Shown here: piece by piece, positions 17,359 to 28,105 of the stretch | How positions within the stretch are numbered: the stretch's first letter is position 1 | Layout of the letters: each line of letters opens with the position of its first letter | Assembly (NCBI GenBank): GCA_934401915.1 | Contig: CAKRSV010000003.1 | Coordinates: 306,604-370,603 of the forward strand | From: an uncultured Lachnospiraceae bacterium | GTDB lineage: Bacteria; Bacillota; Clostridia; Lachnospirales; Lachnospiraceae | Direction of reading: 5' to 3' | Length of the DNA stretch: 64,000 bases | Notes under the pieces: generated by a model | Seen by the model: only the letters and a program-made list of their open reading frames with translations | Told to the model about the DNA's origin: nothing | The model's database searches: none | Translations under genes and position numbers: made by a program

Positions 17359-17447
17359 ATAATATCCCCATAAGAATTTCTTTTTATCAGTTTATGACAG
17401 GGGAAAAGGGATTATGAGTAATCGTATGCCAAATATAAGAATAGAGG

Positions 17448-17477
17448 TTGACAAACGCACAATTTAACTGTTATGCT
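17448..17477 (+). promoter_or_regulatory. Sigma-A promoter of glnA
   Basis: TTGACA at 17448-17453, 18-base spacer, TATGCT at 17472-17477. Confidence 0.65.
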
Positions 17478-17489
17478 GTGTAACAGGAC

Positions 17490-17533
17490 AAAGGCGTTCT
17501 TATTCTTCAAAACCAAGGGATAAGAATGCCTTT
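17490..17533 (+). promoter_or_regulatory. Terminator-like hairpin at the start of the glnA leader
   Basis: AAAGGCGTTCTTAT (17490-17503) pairs with ATAAGAATGCCTTT (17520-17533) with one G-U pair; the stem can extend inward by TCTT/AAGG with a single bulged G. TTTTCT follows. Placed directly after the predicted transcription start, it could act as an attenuator or as a 5' stabilising stem. Confidence 0.5.
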
Positions 17534-17721
17534 TCTGGTAAACGGGATGAAACAGGGCATAGTCCGATACACAGGATACGGCGTCGGGGACTGCGGTGCA
17601 GACCGCACAGGGCAGCCCGGAACGCGGGGCAGGATCGGAAATTCAGTGCGCAGACCTTTGGAGACAAAACGCCTGCGGAATGGAGGTTAGCGCAAAGAGC
17701 GTGCGCGGAAATGAGGTTTAT

Positions 17722-19056
17722 ATGAAAAAGGAATACACAAAACAGGATATTTTAAGGCTTGTGGAGGAGGAGGACGTCGAATTTATCCGTCTTCAGTTTA
17801 CGGACATCTTCGGCAATCTGAAAAACGTGGCGATCACGGCAAGCCAGCTGGAGAAAGCACTTGACAATAAGTGCATGTTTGACGGCTCCTCGATCGAGGG
17901 GTTCGCGCGGATCGAAGAGTCGGATATGTATCTGTACCCGGACTTTAACACGCTGGAGGTCTTTCCATGGAGACCGCAGCAGGGAAAGGTGGCGCGGCTG
18001 ATCTGTGATGTGTACCGTCCGGACGGACAGCCGTTTGAAGGAGATCCGCGCTATATTCTCAAACGTGCGCTCAAAGAGGCGGAAGAGATGGGTTATACCT
18101 TTGCGGTCGGTCCGGAATGTGAGTTTTTCCTCTTCAACACCGATGAGAATGCGATGCCTACGACCATCACGCATGAAAAGGCGGGATATTTTGATCTGGG
18201 ACCGATGGACTTTGGAGAAAACGCGAGAAGAGATATGGTTCTGACCCTTGAAGATATGGGCTTTATCATCGAGGCGTCTCATCACGAGGTCGCTCCGGCG
18301 CAGCATGAGATCGATTTCCGGTACGATGAAGCACTCACGACGGCAGACAATATTATGACGTTCAAGCTGACAGTCAGGACCATTGCGCGCAGACATGGTC
18401 TGCATGCGACCTTTATGCCGAAGCCGAAATTCGGTGTCAGCGGTTCGGGTATGCACATCAATATGTCGCTGTCCAAGGACGGAAAAAACATTTTTGCAGA
18501 CGACAGCGACGAGCTGGGACTGAGCCGTGAGGCGTACTACTTCATCGGTGGGATCATGAAGCACATGAAGGGCATGACGGCGATCACCAACCCGCTCGTC
18601 AATTCCTATAAGAGACTGGTTCCGGGATATGAAGCGCCGGTGCACATCGCATGGAGCGCGCGCAACCGGAGTCCGCTCATCCGTATTCCAGCGTCGCGCG
18701 GAGAAGGTGCGCGTATTGAATTGAGGAGCCCGGATTCTTCAGCCAATCCGTATCTGGCGCTGGCTGTCTGCCTGCGGGCGGGACTCGACGGTATCCGCAA
18801 CCAGATCATGCCTCCGGCGAGCGTGGACTGCAACATCTTCGAGATGTCCGAGGAGGAGAAGAAAAAGCGCGGTATAGAGGAGATTCCCGGAACGCTGATC
18901 GAGGCTATCTATGAGATGGAGAAGGACGAGTTTATGCGGGATGTGCTTGGCGATCATATCTATAACAAGTATATTTCCGCCAAGAAGGAAGAATGGCACC
19001 GCTATCGCTCCCAGGTATCTGAGTGGGAGATTAACGAGTATCTGAACGTCTTTTAA
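17722..19056 (+). CDS. glnA: Glutamine synthetase, type I
   Basis: 444 residues, GSI-alpha length. Makes glutamine from glutamate, ammonia and ATP in a cytosolic dodecamer. Seen: [13 protein letters not shown] near the N-terminus, the metal and substrate segment [10 protein letters not shown], the ATP/glutamate region [12 protein letters not shown] and [14 protein letters not shown]. The start at 17722 (MKKEYTKQD) follows TGAGGTTT; longer frames upstream run through the leader and are unlikely. An ANTAR protein gene follows after 41 bases and is probably in the same operon. Confidence 0.95.
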   Translation: MKKEYTKQDILRLVEEEDVEFIRLQFTDIFGNLKNVAITASQLEKALDNKCMFDGSSIEGFARIEESDMYLYPDFNTLEVFPWRPQQGKVARLICDVYRPDGQPFEGDPRYILKRALKEAEEMGYTFAVGPECEFFLFNTDENAMPTTITHEKAGYFDLGPMDFGENARRDMVLTLEDMGFIIEASHHEVAPAQHEIDFRYDEALTTADNIMTFKLTVRTIARRHGLHATFMPKPKFGVSGSGMHINMSLSKDGKNIFADDSDELGLSREAYYFIGGIMKHMKGMTAITNPLVNSYKRLVPGYEAPVHIAWSARNRSPLIRIPASRGEGARIELRSPDSSANPYLALAVCLRAGLDGIRNQIMPPASVDCNIFEMSEEEKKKRGIEEIPGTLIEAIYEMEKDEFMRDVLGDHIYNKYISAKKEEWHRYRSQVSEWEINEYLNVF

Positions 19057-19097
19057 TTTAAGGCGCGGCAGTAAGAACGACGAAAGGAGGTGGGCGT

Positions 19098-19649
19098 GTG
19101 ATCAATATTATCGTAGTTTTTCCCAAGATCGAGGACGCAAAAGGGATCCGGGCGCTGCTCATAAAAAACGGATTCAGCGTAACGATGGTCTGTACGACCG
19201 GAGCACAGGTCTTGAATCAGATTGACGGGCTGAACGACGGGATCGTGATCTGCTGTTATAAGATGGCGGATATGATCTATTCGGAATTGCACGACTGTCT
19301 CCCGCCGGGGTTCGAGATGCTGCTTCTGGCGTCGCAGAACGTGATGGGAGACTGCTGCCGGGGGGATATCGTGAAACTTTCTATGCCGCTGAAGGTTCAT
19401 GATCTGATCGGTACGGTAGAGATGATGAGCGCGGCGGTCACAAGGCGGCGGAGGAAGGCGAAACAGAAGCCGAAGGAACGGAATGAAGAAGAAGTCGCGC
19501 TGATCCGTGAGGCGAAGGAACTTTTGATGACGCGAAACAATATGTCGGAGGAGGATGCGCACCACTATATTCAGAAATGCAGCATGGATAGCTGTACGAA
19601 CATGGTGGAGACCGCACAGATGGTTCTCGCGATGATGCGCGGCGCATAA
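19098..19649 (+). CDS. ANTAR-domain RNA-binding antiterminator with a degenerate receiver
   Basis: 183 residues. The C-terminal ANTAR domain (about 133-180; LIREAKELLM, EEDAHHYIQKCSM) normally binds two-hexaloop leader RNAs and prevents termination. The N-terminal domain has receiver length and pattern, but the phosphoacceptor position is Cys53 (IVICCYKM instead of LLDVKM) and the usual Lys-Pro reads Met-Pro (SMPLK), so phosphorylation is unlikely and another signal must act. GTG start with AAGGAGG 8 bases upstream. Its place right after glnA suggests it controls nitrogen genes, perhaps through the glnA leader. Confidence 0.85.
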   Translation: MINIIVVFPKIEDAKGIRALLIKNGFSVTMVCTTGAQVLNQIDGLNDGIVICCYKMADMIYSELHDCLPPGFEMLLLASQNVMGDCCRGDIVKLSMPLKVHDLIGTVEMMSAAVTRRRRKAKQKPKERNEEEVALIREAKELLMTRNNMSEEDAHHYIQKCSMDSCTNMVETAQMVLAMMRGA

Positions 19650-19690
19650 GCACATTTTGCATAATAGATTGCATGAAATGTGCTTTTTTT
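19648..19690 (+). terminator. Intrinsic terminator after the ANTAR gene
   Basis: AAGCACATTT (19648-19657) pairs with AAATGTGCTT (19676-19685); an inner TGCA/TGCA stem closes the loop; a run of seven T follows. Confidence 0.9.
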
Positions 19691-19766
19691 GTACCTTTTT
19701 TTCGCATATAATAAGGGTTAGTACAGGGAAATGTAAATCAGCGTGGAAAAGGAAAGGTGGATGGCG

Positions 19767-20606
19767 ATGAAATTTACAAAGATGCACGGATGTGGAAACG
19801 ATTATATTTATATCAACGGCGCGGTCGAGATAATCCCGGAGGAGAAAAAGCCGGATTTTGTGCGCCGGATGAGCGACCGGCATTTCGGGATCGGCGGGGA
19901 TGGCGTGATCTTTATCAATCCCTCGGAGGAGGCAGATTTCGAGATGGATATGTACAATGCGGATGGAAGCCGTGCGGAGATGTGCGGGAACGGGATACGC
20001 TGCGTTGCAAAATATGTGTATGACAAAGGGCTGACAGACAAAACTGATATAAGTGTCATAAGCCATGGAAAGATCAAATATCTGCATCTGACGCTTCAGG
20101 ACGGAAAGGTGGAGACCGTGCGCGTAAACATGGGAGCGCCGATCCTGGAGGCAGCGCAGATCCCGGTGATATGCGAACGCGGACAGGCGGTGGATGAGCC
20201 GATCCTTGTGCAGGGAAAAGAGTACCGGATGACCTGCGTATCGATGGGAAATCCGCATGCGGTCGTTTTCGTCGATGATGTGGCGGGCATGTCCATTGAA
20301 AAGACCGGACCGTATTTTGAAAACCATGAACGGTTTCCGCAGAGGACAAACACGGAATTTGTGAAGATCCTGGACCGGAACACCGTGGAGATGCGCGTCT
20401 GGGAAAGAGGAACCGGAGAGACGCTGGCCTGTGGGACCGGGTGTTGCGCGACCGTTGTCGCCTGCATCCTGAACGGGCTTACCGAAGACCGGGTTCTGGT
20501 AAAGGTTCTCGGCGGAGAGATCGAGATATTCTGGGACAGAGAAAAGAACCTTGTGTTTATGACCGGTCCGGCAACGGAGGTTTTCGAGGGCGAAATAGCC
20601 GAATGA
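19767..20606 (+). CDS. dapF: Diaminopimelate epimerase
   Basis: 279 residues. Interconverts LL- and meso-diaminopimelate for lysine and peptidoglycan. Both active-site cysteines are present: Cys73 in MCGNGIRC and Cys222 in ACGTGCCA. MHGCGNDYIYI begins the protein. AAAGGTGG ends six bases before the ATG at 19767; ATG at 19761 is the alternative. A TATAAT at 19707-19712 may be its -10. It pairs functionally with dapL that follows. Confidence 0.95.
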   Translation: MKFTKMHGCGNDYIYINGAVEIIPEEKKPDFVRRMSDRHFGIGGDGVIFINPSEEADFEMDMYNADGSRAEMCGNGIRCVAKYVYDKGLTDKTDISVISHGKIKYLHLTLQDGKVETVRVNMGAPILEAAQIPVICERGQAVDEPILVQGKEYRMTCVSMGNPHAVVFVDDVAGMSIEKTGPYFENHERFPQRTNTEFVKILDRNTVEMRVWERGTGETLACGTGCCATVVACILNGLTEDRVLVKVLGGEIEIFWDREKNLVFMTGPATEVFEGEIAE

Positions 20607-20609
20607 GGT

Positions 20610-20638
20610 TTGACGGCTATGGGGAATACTGTTAAACT
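20610..20638 (+). promoter_or_regulatory. Internal promoter for dapL
   Basis: TTGACG (20610-20615), 17-base spacer, TAAACT (20633-20638), starting three bases after the dapF stop. It would let dapL be expressed apart from dapF. Confidence 0.5.
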
Positions 20639-20674
20639 AGAGGAGAAAACTGAATTTAAGGAGTGTATGGCACC

Positions 20675-21895
20675 ATGGTTAAAGTAAATGATAATTATTT
20701 GAAACTTCCGGGAAGCTATCTTTTTTCCACGATCGGAAAGAAAGTAAACGCCTATGCGGCGGCCAACCCGGATAAAAAGATCATCCGTCTTGGGATCGGC
20801 GATGTGACGCAGCCGTTGTCTCCGGCGGTCATCAAGGCGCTTCACAGCGCAGTGGACGAGATGGCAGATGCAAAGACCTTCCACGGTTACGCGCCGGATC
20901 TCGGTTATGAGTTCCTGAGAACGGCGATCGCCGAGAATGATTATAAAGCGAGAGGCTGCCAGATCGAGGCAGACGAAATTTTCGTTTCCGACGGAGCAAA
21001 GTGCGATTCCGGAAATATTCAGGAGATCTTTGCACAGGATAACAGGATCGCCGTCTGTGATCCGGTATACCCGGTTTATGTTGACACGAATGTCATGGCG
21101 GGCAGAACCGGCACATACGATGCGGCAACCGGCAACTGGAGCGATGTGATCTATATGCCGTGTACCGCCGAAAACGGGTTTGCGCCGGAACTTCCGGATC
21201 AGGTGCCGGATCTCATCTATCTGTGCTTCCCCAACAACCCGACCGGAGCGACGATCAAGAAAGCGCAGCTTCAGGAATGGGTAGACTATGCAAACAAAAA
21301 CGGAGCTGTGATCATTTATGACGCCGCTTACGAGGCATATATTTCCGAGGACGACGTGCCTCATTCGATCTATGAGTGCGAAGGGGCAAGAACCTGTGCG
21401 ATCGAGCTTCGCTCCTTCTCCAAAAATGCCGGATTTACCGGAGTGCGTCTTGGCTTTACCGTGATCCCAAAAGAACTCAAGGTAGGAGATGTAACGCTTC
21501 ACAGCATGTGGGCAAGACGCCACGGCACAAAATACAATGGCGCTCCCTATATCGTGCAGAAAGCCGGAGAAGCCGTGTACAGCGAAGCGGGTAAGAAGGA
21601 GACGAAGGAGCTGGTGGCATATTACATGAAAAATGCCGCCTATATCATGGATGGGCTCAAGTCTGCCGGCTTTACCGTTTCAGGCGGCGTCAACGCGCCC
21701 TATATCTGGCTCAAAGCGCCGGGAAATATGACAAGCTGGGAATTTTTCGATTATCTGCTTGAAAATGCGAATGTTGTGGGAACGCCCGGTTCCGGATTCG
21801 GACCGAGCGGCGAGACATACTTCCGCCTGACCGCGTTCGGATCTTATGAAAATACCGTGGAAGCAGTCGACCGGATCAAAAAGCTGCAGTTTTAG
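20675..21895 (+). CDS. dapL: LL-diaminopimelate aminotransferase
   Basis: 406 residues. Converts tetrahydrodipicolinate directly to LL-diaminopimelate, bypassing the succinylase or acetylase branches. Fold type I PLP enzyme with the Lys in [16 protein letters not shown] and PNNPTGATI for the PLP-binding Asn. The N-terminus [14 protein letters not shown] is typical of DapL. The ATG at 20675 is preferred over an in-frame GTG at 20663 that overlaps the AAGGAG site. Together with dapF it gives the complete LL-DAP-aminotransferase end of the pathway. Confidence 0.95.
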   Translation: MVKVNDNYLKLPGSYLFSTIGKKVNAYAAANPDKKIIRLGIGDVTQPLSPAVIKALHSAVDEMADAKTFHGYAPDLGYEFLRTAIAENDYKARGCQIEADEIFVSDGAKCDSGNIQEIFAQDNRIAVCDPVYPVYVDTNVMAGRTGTYDAATGNWSDVIYMPCTAENGFAPELPDQVPDLIYLCFPNNPTGATIKKAQLQEWVDYANKNGAVIIYDAAYEAYISEDDVPHSIYECEGARTCAIELRSFSKNAGFTGVRLGFTVIPKELKVGDVTLHSMWARRHGTKYNGAPYIVQKAGEAVYSEAGKKETKELVAYYMKNAAYIMDGLKSAGFTVSGGVNAPYIWLKAPGNMTSWEFFDYLLENANVVGTPGSGFGPSGETYFRLTAFGSYENTVEAVDRIKKLQF

Positions 21896-21902
21896 AAACA
21901 TA

Positions 21903-21933
21903 GAGAGAGGGCGTGAAGCCTTCTCTCTTTTCT
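21903..21933 (+). terminator. Intrinsic terminator after dapL
   Basis: GAGAGAGGGC (21903-21912), loop GTGAA, GCCTTCTCTC (21918-21927), then TTTTCTGTTT. One G-U pair. Confidence 0.85.
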
Positions 21934-22098
21934 GTTTGCCGGGAAATTGCGCGGGATCACACCGCCAGTGCCAGCAAAAATGGGAGCACGCATACCACAT
22001 GGGCAAATTTTTGCAGGGATATTTCATGGAAATAGTTTTTGGTCAAAGCGGTCACCTCTATTTATGTATATGCTATAATAAGTAGCAATTATTACTAT

Positions 22099-22117
22099 GT
22101 GTTACATATAGTAACAC
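22099..22117. promoter_or_regulatory. Palindromic operator before the TetR-type gene
   Basis: GTGTTAC-ATATA-GTAACAC, a perfect 7-bp arm palindrome, located 20 bases downstream of a TATAAT (22074-22079). Position fits repression by the TetR-type protein encoded at 22179. Confidence 0.55.
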
Positions 22118-22178
22118 TCAAAAAAGACGAAAACAACGGACGCCGGATGCGCTGTTACAAAAGGAGCCGATCTGTCAC

Positions 22179-22562
22179 ATGGAGAGAGAAAGAAAAAGTC
22201 CAAGCAATCTGCTGGCGAGGGAATGTATTGTCGAGGCGATGATCAAGCTGATCTACGAAAAGCCGCTTTCGGCGATCACGATCTCGGAGCTGACCGAAAG
22301 AGCGGGCGTGTCGCGTATGACCTTTTATCGGAACTATGGTTCGAAGAAAGATGTCTGGAAGGATGAACTGGCAGACATTCTGGAACGCTATGCCGGAGAA
22401 AGCATGGCGCAGCACCCGGGTGGGATTTACTACGACCGGTACAAGCTGCAGGCGTTCGCAGGGGTGCTGTATGCGCTGTATATCTCCAGGTCGCAGGGCG
22501 GCTACCGCGAGTCGGCAGAGCAGATGGCAGATCTGGTAGGAAAGCTGTGTCAATGGGATTGA
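22179..22562 (+). CDS. Short TetR/AcrR-family regulator
   Basis: 127 residues. A helix-turn-helix domain in the first ~60: ARECIVEAMIKLIYEKPL, then TISELTERAGVSRMTFYRNYGSK, the classic TetR recognition helix. The ligand-binding part is only about 65 residues, well below the usual 120-140, so it is a naturally short or truncated member. No target gene is adjacent apart from eno; the palindrome at 22099-22117 suggests autoregulation. A weak AAGGAG lies 13 bases upstream of the ATG. Its stop codon lies within the -35 box of the eno promoter. Confidence 0.8.
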   Translation: MERERKSPSNLLARECIVEAMIKLIYEKPLSAITISELTERAGVSRMTFYRNYGSKKDVWKDELADILERYAGESMAQHPGGIYYDRYKLQAFAGVLYALYISRSQGGYRESAEQMADLVGKLCQWD

Positions 22563-22587
22563 CGGAATGAAAAAGTAGTGTTATGAT
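22559..22587 (+). promoter_or_regulatory. Sigma-A promoter of eno
   Basis: TTGACG (22559-22564), 17-base spacer, TATGAT (22582-22587). The -35 box overlaps the stop codon of the TetR-type gene. Confidence 0.7.
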
Positions 22588-22595
22588 ACCTCATA

Positions 22596-22703
22596 GAGTT
22601 AGCCAAGACTAACCGCAAGGCTGGCTCAATGAATAAATCATGTGAAATCCTCCTGAGATAGTGATAGATGCACTGCTCCCGGAAGGCGTAGTGAACCTTC
22701 CGG
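22596..22703 (+). promoter_or_regulatory. Structured 5' leader of eno
   Basis: Three stems can form: GAGTTAGCC (22596-22604) with GGCTGGCTC (22619-22627, two G-U pairs), AGTG/CACT near 22660-22675, and CCGGAAGG (22679-22686) with CCTTCCGG (22696-22703). The first stem begins at the expected transcript start, so it may protect the 5' end. Its sequence also contains the palindrome GTTAG-(6)-CTAAC shared with the region at 4821. No known riboswitch family is recognised. Confidence 0.45.
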
Positions 22704-22748
22704 AGAGGAATTTCCACAGAAATGTTTAGAAACGGAGGCAGAAAGTAA

Positions 22749-24050
<1,302 letters not shown>

Positions 24051-24075
24051 GTCAAGATAAAAATAAAAAAAGGGA

Positions 24076-24104
24076 TTGTATTTTTAAAAAAGATGTGCTA
24101 TATA
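24076..24104 (+). promoter_or_regulatory. Promoter of the aspS T-box operon
   Basis: TTGTAT (24076-24081), 17-base spacer, TATATA (24099-24104), just upstream of the T-box leader. Confidence 0.45.
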
Positions 24105-24117
24105 AAAAATATAGAAA

Positions 24118-24397
24118 AAATGCAATGAAGGAGACTCACCTTGCGGAAGCGACAGGAATACGGCGTCACCGACTGAGAGCGCTGTTTGTGGGAAACAAGG
24201 ATCGGGAACACTCCGGAGCAGACTGCCTGATCACGCAGGATCGGTGTTAGGGCAGTACGTAACACGCGTTAAGTGTAAGAGTGGGTAGAGCGAGGAAGCG
24301 TCTTGTTGGAGATGCCGGTTTACCAATGCGGGTGGTACCGCGGATACTATAGATATCCGTCCCGGAATGCAGAGATAGCATTCCGGGACTTTTTTGT
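24118..24397 (+). promoter_or_regulatory. T-box leader (Asp/Asn type) with terminator
   Basis: The leader senses uncharged tRNA and switches between antitermination and termination. Seen: the invariant T-box TGGTACCGCGG at 24333-24343, whose bulge pairs with the tRNA acceptor end; a Stem I apical segment GTTTGTGGGAAAC near 24185; and an 11-bp terminator TCCCGGAATGC (24360-24370)/GCATTCCGGGA (24378-24388) followed by CTTTTTT. The best specifier candidate is GAC at 24221-24223 after GGAGCA, which fits aspartate and aspS downstream; I have not folded Stem I fully, so the specifier is provisional. Confidence 0.9.
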
Positions 24398-24489
24398 TTT
24401 GCAAAGATCAAAAGTCTCTGGGATGCACAGGTCACAGAACTTGTATGAAAGGTTGGTACACGGATGCCGTGCACCGGAATGGAGGAGAC

Positions 24490-26235
24490 ATGAAAAACAT
24501 TTACAGAGACGTAACACTGAAAGAGATCAGCGAGGAGGACATCGGAAAGGAGCTGCGTGTGGCAGGCTGGGTGGAAAACATCCGTGATCACGGCGGCGTA
24601 TCGTTTGTCGATCTGCGGGATATGTACGGCGTACTGCAGGTGGTGATGCGCGACACAACGCTTCTGGACGGACTTTCCAAGGAGATGAGCGTTTCGATCG
24701 AAGGTCTGATCGAGAAGAGGGATGAGGAGACATACAACCCGAAGATTCCTACAGGAACCATCGAGCTGGAGGCGCATAAGGTGGATGTGCTCGGAAAGGT
24801 GTATAAGCAGCTTCCCTTCGAGATCATCACATCGAAGGAGACGAGAGAGGACGTCCGTCTGAAATACCGTTATCTGGATCTGAGAAACCAGAAGGTGAAG
24901 GACAACATCATTTTCCGCTCCCAGGTGATCGCTTATCTTCGGCAGAAGATGACAGAGATGGGCTTTCTGGAGATCCAGACGCCGATCCTGTGCGCTTCCT
25001 CCCCGGAGGGCGCGAGAGACTATATCGTTCCTTCCAGAAAGTACAAGGGAAAATTTTACGCGCTGCCGCAGGCACCGCAGCAGTATAAGCAGCTTCTGAT
25101 GGTGTCCGGCTTTGACAAATACTTTCAGATCGCTCCGTGCTTCCGGGATGAGGACGCCAGAGCCGACCGTTCGCCGGGCGAGTTCTATCAGCTCGACTTC
25201 GAGATGAGCTTTGCCACGCAGGACGACGTATTCCGGGTAGGAGAGGAAGTCCTGTCCGCCACCTTTGAAAAGTTTGCACCCGAGGGCTTTGCCGTGACGC
25301 AGGCGCCTTATCCGGTGATCAGCTACAAGCAGGCGATGCTGGAGTTCGGTTCCGACAAGCCGGATCTGCGCAACCCGCTGCGGATCATTGATCTGACTGA
25401 ATTTTTCCAGGCGTGCACCTTTAAACCCTTCCACGGAAGATGCGTGCGCGCGATCAAGGTTCATGCGGAGATGTCCAAGGGCTTCCATGAAAAGCTGCTG
25501 AAGTTTGCGACCGATATGGGAATGGGCGGTCTTGGCTATCTGGAAGTCGAGGATGACCTGAGCTACAAGGGACCGATCGATAAATTCATTCCGGAAGAAA
25601 AGAAGCCGGAGCTGGCAAAGATCGCAGGGCTGGAGCCGGGCGACACCATCTTTTTCATCGCAGACAAAGAGGAGCGCGCTGCCTATTATGCCGGTCAGAT
25701 CCGCACAGAGCTGGGAACGAAACTGGATCTGATCGAGAAGAATGCTTACCGCTTCTGCTATGTAAACGACTTCCCGATGTTTGAGCTGGATCCCGAGACA
25801 AAGCAGATCGGCTTTACACACAATCCGTTTTCCATGCCGCAGGGTGGTCTGGAGGCACTTTGCCGCAAGGATCCGCTGGACATTCTGGCTTACCAGTACG
25901 ACATTGTGTGCAACGGCGTGGAGCTTTCCTCCGGTGCGGTCCGCAACCACGATATGGAGATCATGGTCAAGGCGTTTGAGATCGCAGGCTATGATGAAGA
26001 GACATTGAAGAGCAAGTTCGGGGCGCTCTACAATGCGTTCCAGTTCGGCGCACCGCCGCACGCAGGCATGGCTCCCGGCGTTGACCGTATGATCATGCTG
26101 CTGCGCAACGAAGAGAACATCCGCGAGGTCATCGCGTTCCCGATGAGTGGATCCGCACAGGATCTCATGTGCGGCGCACCGAACGACGTCACCGAGCAGC
26201 AGCTTCGCGAGGTGCATATCAAGATCAGACAGTGA
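24490..26235 (+). CDS. aspS: Aspartyl-tRNA synthetase
   Basis: 581 residues, bacterial type with the GAD insertion domain. Charges tRNA-Asp. N-terminal OB-fold anticodon domain, class II motif 2 [11 protein letters not shown], motif 3 [12 protein letters not shown]. Followed directly by gatCAB, so it may be a non-discriminating enzyme that also charges tRNA-Asn, whose Asp is then amidated; this is an inference from context. GGAGGAG sits four bases before the ATG. Controlled by the upstream T-box. Confidence 0.95.
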   Translation: MKNIYRDVTLKEISEEDIGKELRVAGWVENIRDHGGVSFVDLRDMYGVLQVVMRDTTLLDGLSKEMSVSIEGLIEKRDEETYNPKIPTGTIELEAHKVDVLGKVYKQLPFEIITSKETREDVRLKYRYLDLRNQKVKDNIIFRSQVIAYLRQKMTEMGFLEIQTPILCASSPEGARDYIVPSRKYKGKFYALPQAPQQYKQLLMVSGFDKYFQIAPCFRDEDARADRSPGEFYQLDFEMSFATQDDVFRVGEEVLSATFEKFAPEGFAVTQAPYPVISYKQAMLEFGSDKPDLRNPLRIIDLTEFFQACTFKPFHGRCVRAIKVHAEMSKGFHEKLLKFATDMGMGGLGYLEVEDDLSYKGPIDKFIPEEKKPELAKIAGLEPGDTIFFIADKEERAAYYAGQIRTELGTKLDLIEKNAYRFCYVNDFPMFELDPETKQIGFTHNPFSMPQGGLEALCRKDPLDILAYQYDIVCNGVELSSGAVRNHDMEIMVKAFEIAGYDEETLKSKFGALYNAFQFGAPPHAGMAPGVDRMIMLLRNEENIREVIAFPMSGSAQDLMCGAPNDVTEQQLREVHIKIRQ

Positions 26236-26260
26236 TCCGGAGACAGGAAAGGATAAGACT

Positions 26261-26554
26261 ATGGCAAATGTAATCAGTGATGAGACGATCGAATATGTAG
26301 GAATTCTGGCAAAACTGGAGCTGTCGGACGAAGAAAAAGAGAAAGCGAAGTCCGACATGGGACGGATGCTGGACTATATCGACAAGCTGGGAGAACTGGA
26401 CACTTCGGGGGTAGAGCCGATGTCCCATGTGTTTCCGGTGGAAAATGTGTTCCGGGAGGACGTCGTGACGAACGGCGATACGAGGGAGGCGCTTCTTAGC
26501 AACGCGCCCCAGCAGAAGGACGGAATGTTCATGGTGCCGAGAACCTTTGTGTAG
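26261..26554 (+). CDS. gatC: Asp/Glu-tRNA amidotransferase subunit C
   Basis: 97 residues, the normal size. The smallest GatCAB subunit; it wraps around GatA and stabilises the complex. Typical start with [20 protein letters not shown] and the [13 protein letters not shown] helix. Located 25 bases after aspS; AGGAAAGGA lies upstream. Confidence 0.92.
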   Translation: MANVISDETIEYVGILAKLELSDEEKEKAKSDMGRMLDYIDKLGELDTSGVEPMSHVFPVENVFREDVVTNGDTREALLSNAPQQKDGMFMVPRTFV

Positions 26555-26653
26555 CATATAGATTCTGACATGCGTGTCACAATAGCGACAGACGAAAATG
26601 CGGCACGCGTGCACAGGACGAGGGAGTACGCAAGGACAGGAATGGAGGAAACG

Positions 26654-28105
26654 ATGAAACTGACAGATATGACAGCCGTGGAGCTTGCCGCGGCGATCCG
26701 GGAAGGAAAGACGACCGCCGTAGATGCGGTGAAAGAAGTCTTGTCTAATATAGAAGAAAAGGAGCAGGAACTGAACTGCTACGTGACGATCGACGCGGAG
26801 GGTGCGTTGGCACAGGCGCAGGAGATCCAGAAGAAGATCGAGGCGGGAACGCTGCAGGGACCGCTTGCCGGCGTGCCGGTAGCGATCAAAGACAATATGT
26901 GCACGGAAGGGATGCTGACGACCTGCTCCTCTAAGATCCTTGGCAATTTTGTGCCGGCCTTCTCCGCAGAGGCGGTGAAAAGACTGCAGGAGGCGGGAGC
27001 GGTGATCCTGGGAAAGACGAACATGGATGAGTTCGCGATGGGTTCTACGACGGAGACTTCCGCTGATGGTCCGACCAGAAACCCGTGGAACACCGAGTAT
27101 GTGCCGGGAGGCTCTTCCGGCGGCTCGGCGGCTGCGGTGGCGGCAGGAGAAACGTTCTTTGCACTGGGCTCTGATACCGGCGGCTCGATCAGACAGCCGG
27201 CGTCGTACTGCGGCGTTGTGGGAATGAAACCGACATACGGGACAGTCTCCCGTTATGGACTGATCGCCTACGGCTCTTCGCTGGATCAGATCGGTCCGCT
27301 GGCGAAGGATGTGACGGACTGTGCGGCGATCCTGGAGATGATCGCCTCCCATGACAGCAAGGATTCCACATCGTTAGAGCGAAGCGATACGGATTTCATG
27401 GCGGCTCTGGTGGACGACGTGAAGGGGATGCGCATCGGTATCCCGAACGATTATTTCGGAGAGGGACTGGATGAGGAAGTGAAGCAGGCGGTTCTTGGCG
27501 CTGCGAAGGAGCTGGAGAAGAGAGGCGCGGTCGTAGAGCACTTTGACCTGAGTCTGGTGGAGTATGCGATCCCCACCTACTACACGATCGCGGCGGCGGA
27601 GGCGAGCTCGAACCTGGAGCGGTTCGACGGGATCAAGTACGGCTACCGCACGCCGGAGTACAGCGGCCTGCACAATATGTATAAGAAATCCCGCTCGGAG
27701 GGATTTGGCGAAGAGGTGAAGCGGCGTATCATGCTCGGCTCCTTCGTGCTGAGTTCGGGTTATTACGACGCATACTATCTGAAAGCGCTGCGCGTGAAGG
27801 CACTGATCAAGAAGGCGTTCGATGACGCCTTTGCAAAGTATGATGTGATCCTCGGACCGGTAGCACCGACGACTGCCCCAAAGCTGGGAGAGAGTCTGGC
27901 AGATCCGATCAAGATGTATCTGGGCGATATTTACACGATCGCCGTGAACCTGGCGGGACTTCCGGGGATCAGTATTCCCTGCGGCGTGGACAGCAAGGGA
28001 CTTCCCATCGGTCTGCAGCTGATCGGAGACTGCTTTATGGAAAAGAAGCTGATCCAGACAGCGTACACCTATGAACAGGCGAGAGGAAAGGAGTGGAGCA
28101 AATGA
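26654..28105 (+). CDS. gatA: Asp/Glu-tRNA amidotransferase subunit A (amidase)
   Basis: 483 residues. Releases ammonia from glutamine for transamidation of Asp-tRNA-Asn or Glu-tRNA-Gln. Amidase-signature catalytic triad intact: Lys79 in VAIKDNM, cis-Ser154 in GGSSGGSAAA and nucleophile Ser178 in GGSIRQPAS. GGAGG is six bases before the ATG at 26654; upstream in-frame starts are poorer. The stop overlaps the gatB start by four bases (ATGA). Confidence 0.96.
   Translation: MKLTDMTAVELAAAIREGKTTAVDAVKEVLSNIEEKEQELNCYVTIDAEGALAQAQEIQKKIEAGTLQGPLAGVPVAIKDNMCTEGMLTTCSSKILGNFVPAFSAEAVKRLQEAGAVILGKTNMDEFAMGSTTETSADGPTRNPWNTEYVPGGSSGGSAAAVAAGETFFALGSDTGGSIRQPASYCGVVGMKPTYGTVSRYGLIAYGSSLDQIGPLAKDVTDCAAILEMIASHDSKDSTSLERSDTDFMAALVDDVKGMRIGIPNDYFGEGLDEEVKQAVLGAAKELEKRGAVVEHFDLSLVEYAIPTYYTIAAAEASSNLERFDGIKYGYRTPEYSGLHNMYKKSRSEGFGEEVKRRIMLGSFVLSSGYYDAYYLKALRVKALIKKAFDDAFAKYDVILGPVAPTTAPKLGESLADPIKMYLGDIYTIAVNLAGLPGISIPCGVDSKGLPIGLQLIGDCFMEKKLIQTAYTYEQARGKEWSK

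Larger units (their letters stand above)
17359..17721 (+). other. glnA promoter region and ~240-base structured leader
   Basis: Holds a promoter at 17448-17477 and, from its expected start near 17484, about 240 bases of untranslated leader. The leader opens with a long hairpin (17490-17533) ending in TTTTCT, contains GCGGT/ACCGC near 17600 and other GC-rich repeats, and ends at the glnA ribosome binding site. A downstream ANTAR-domain gene makes antitermination control plausible. Confidence 0.5.

Noticed and set aside
17596..17721. Upstream extension of glnA
   Set aside because: It runs through the GC-rich leader with no ribosome binding site, and the extra residues do not resemble glutamine synthetase.
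24394..24489. Upstream extension of aspS by 32 codons
   Set aside because: It would begin inside the T-tract of the T-box terminator; the ATG at 24490 has a strong GGAGGAG site and matches AspRS N-termini.
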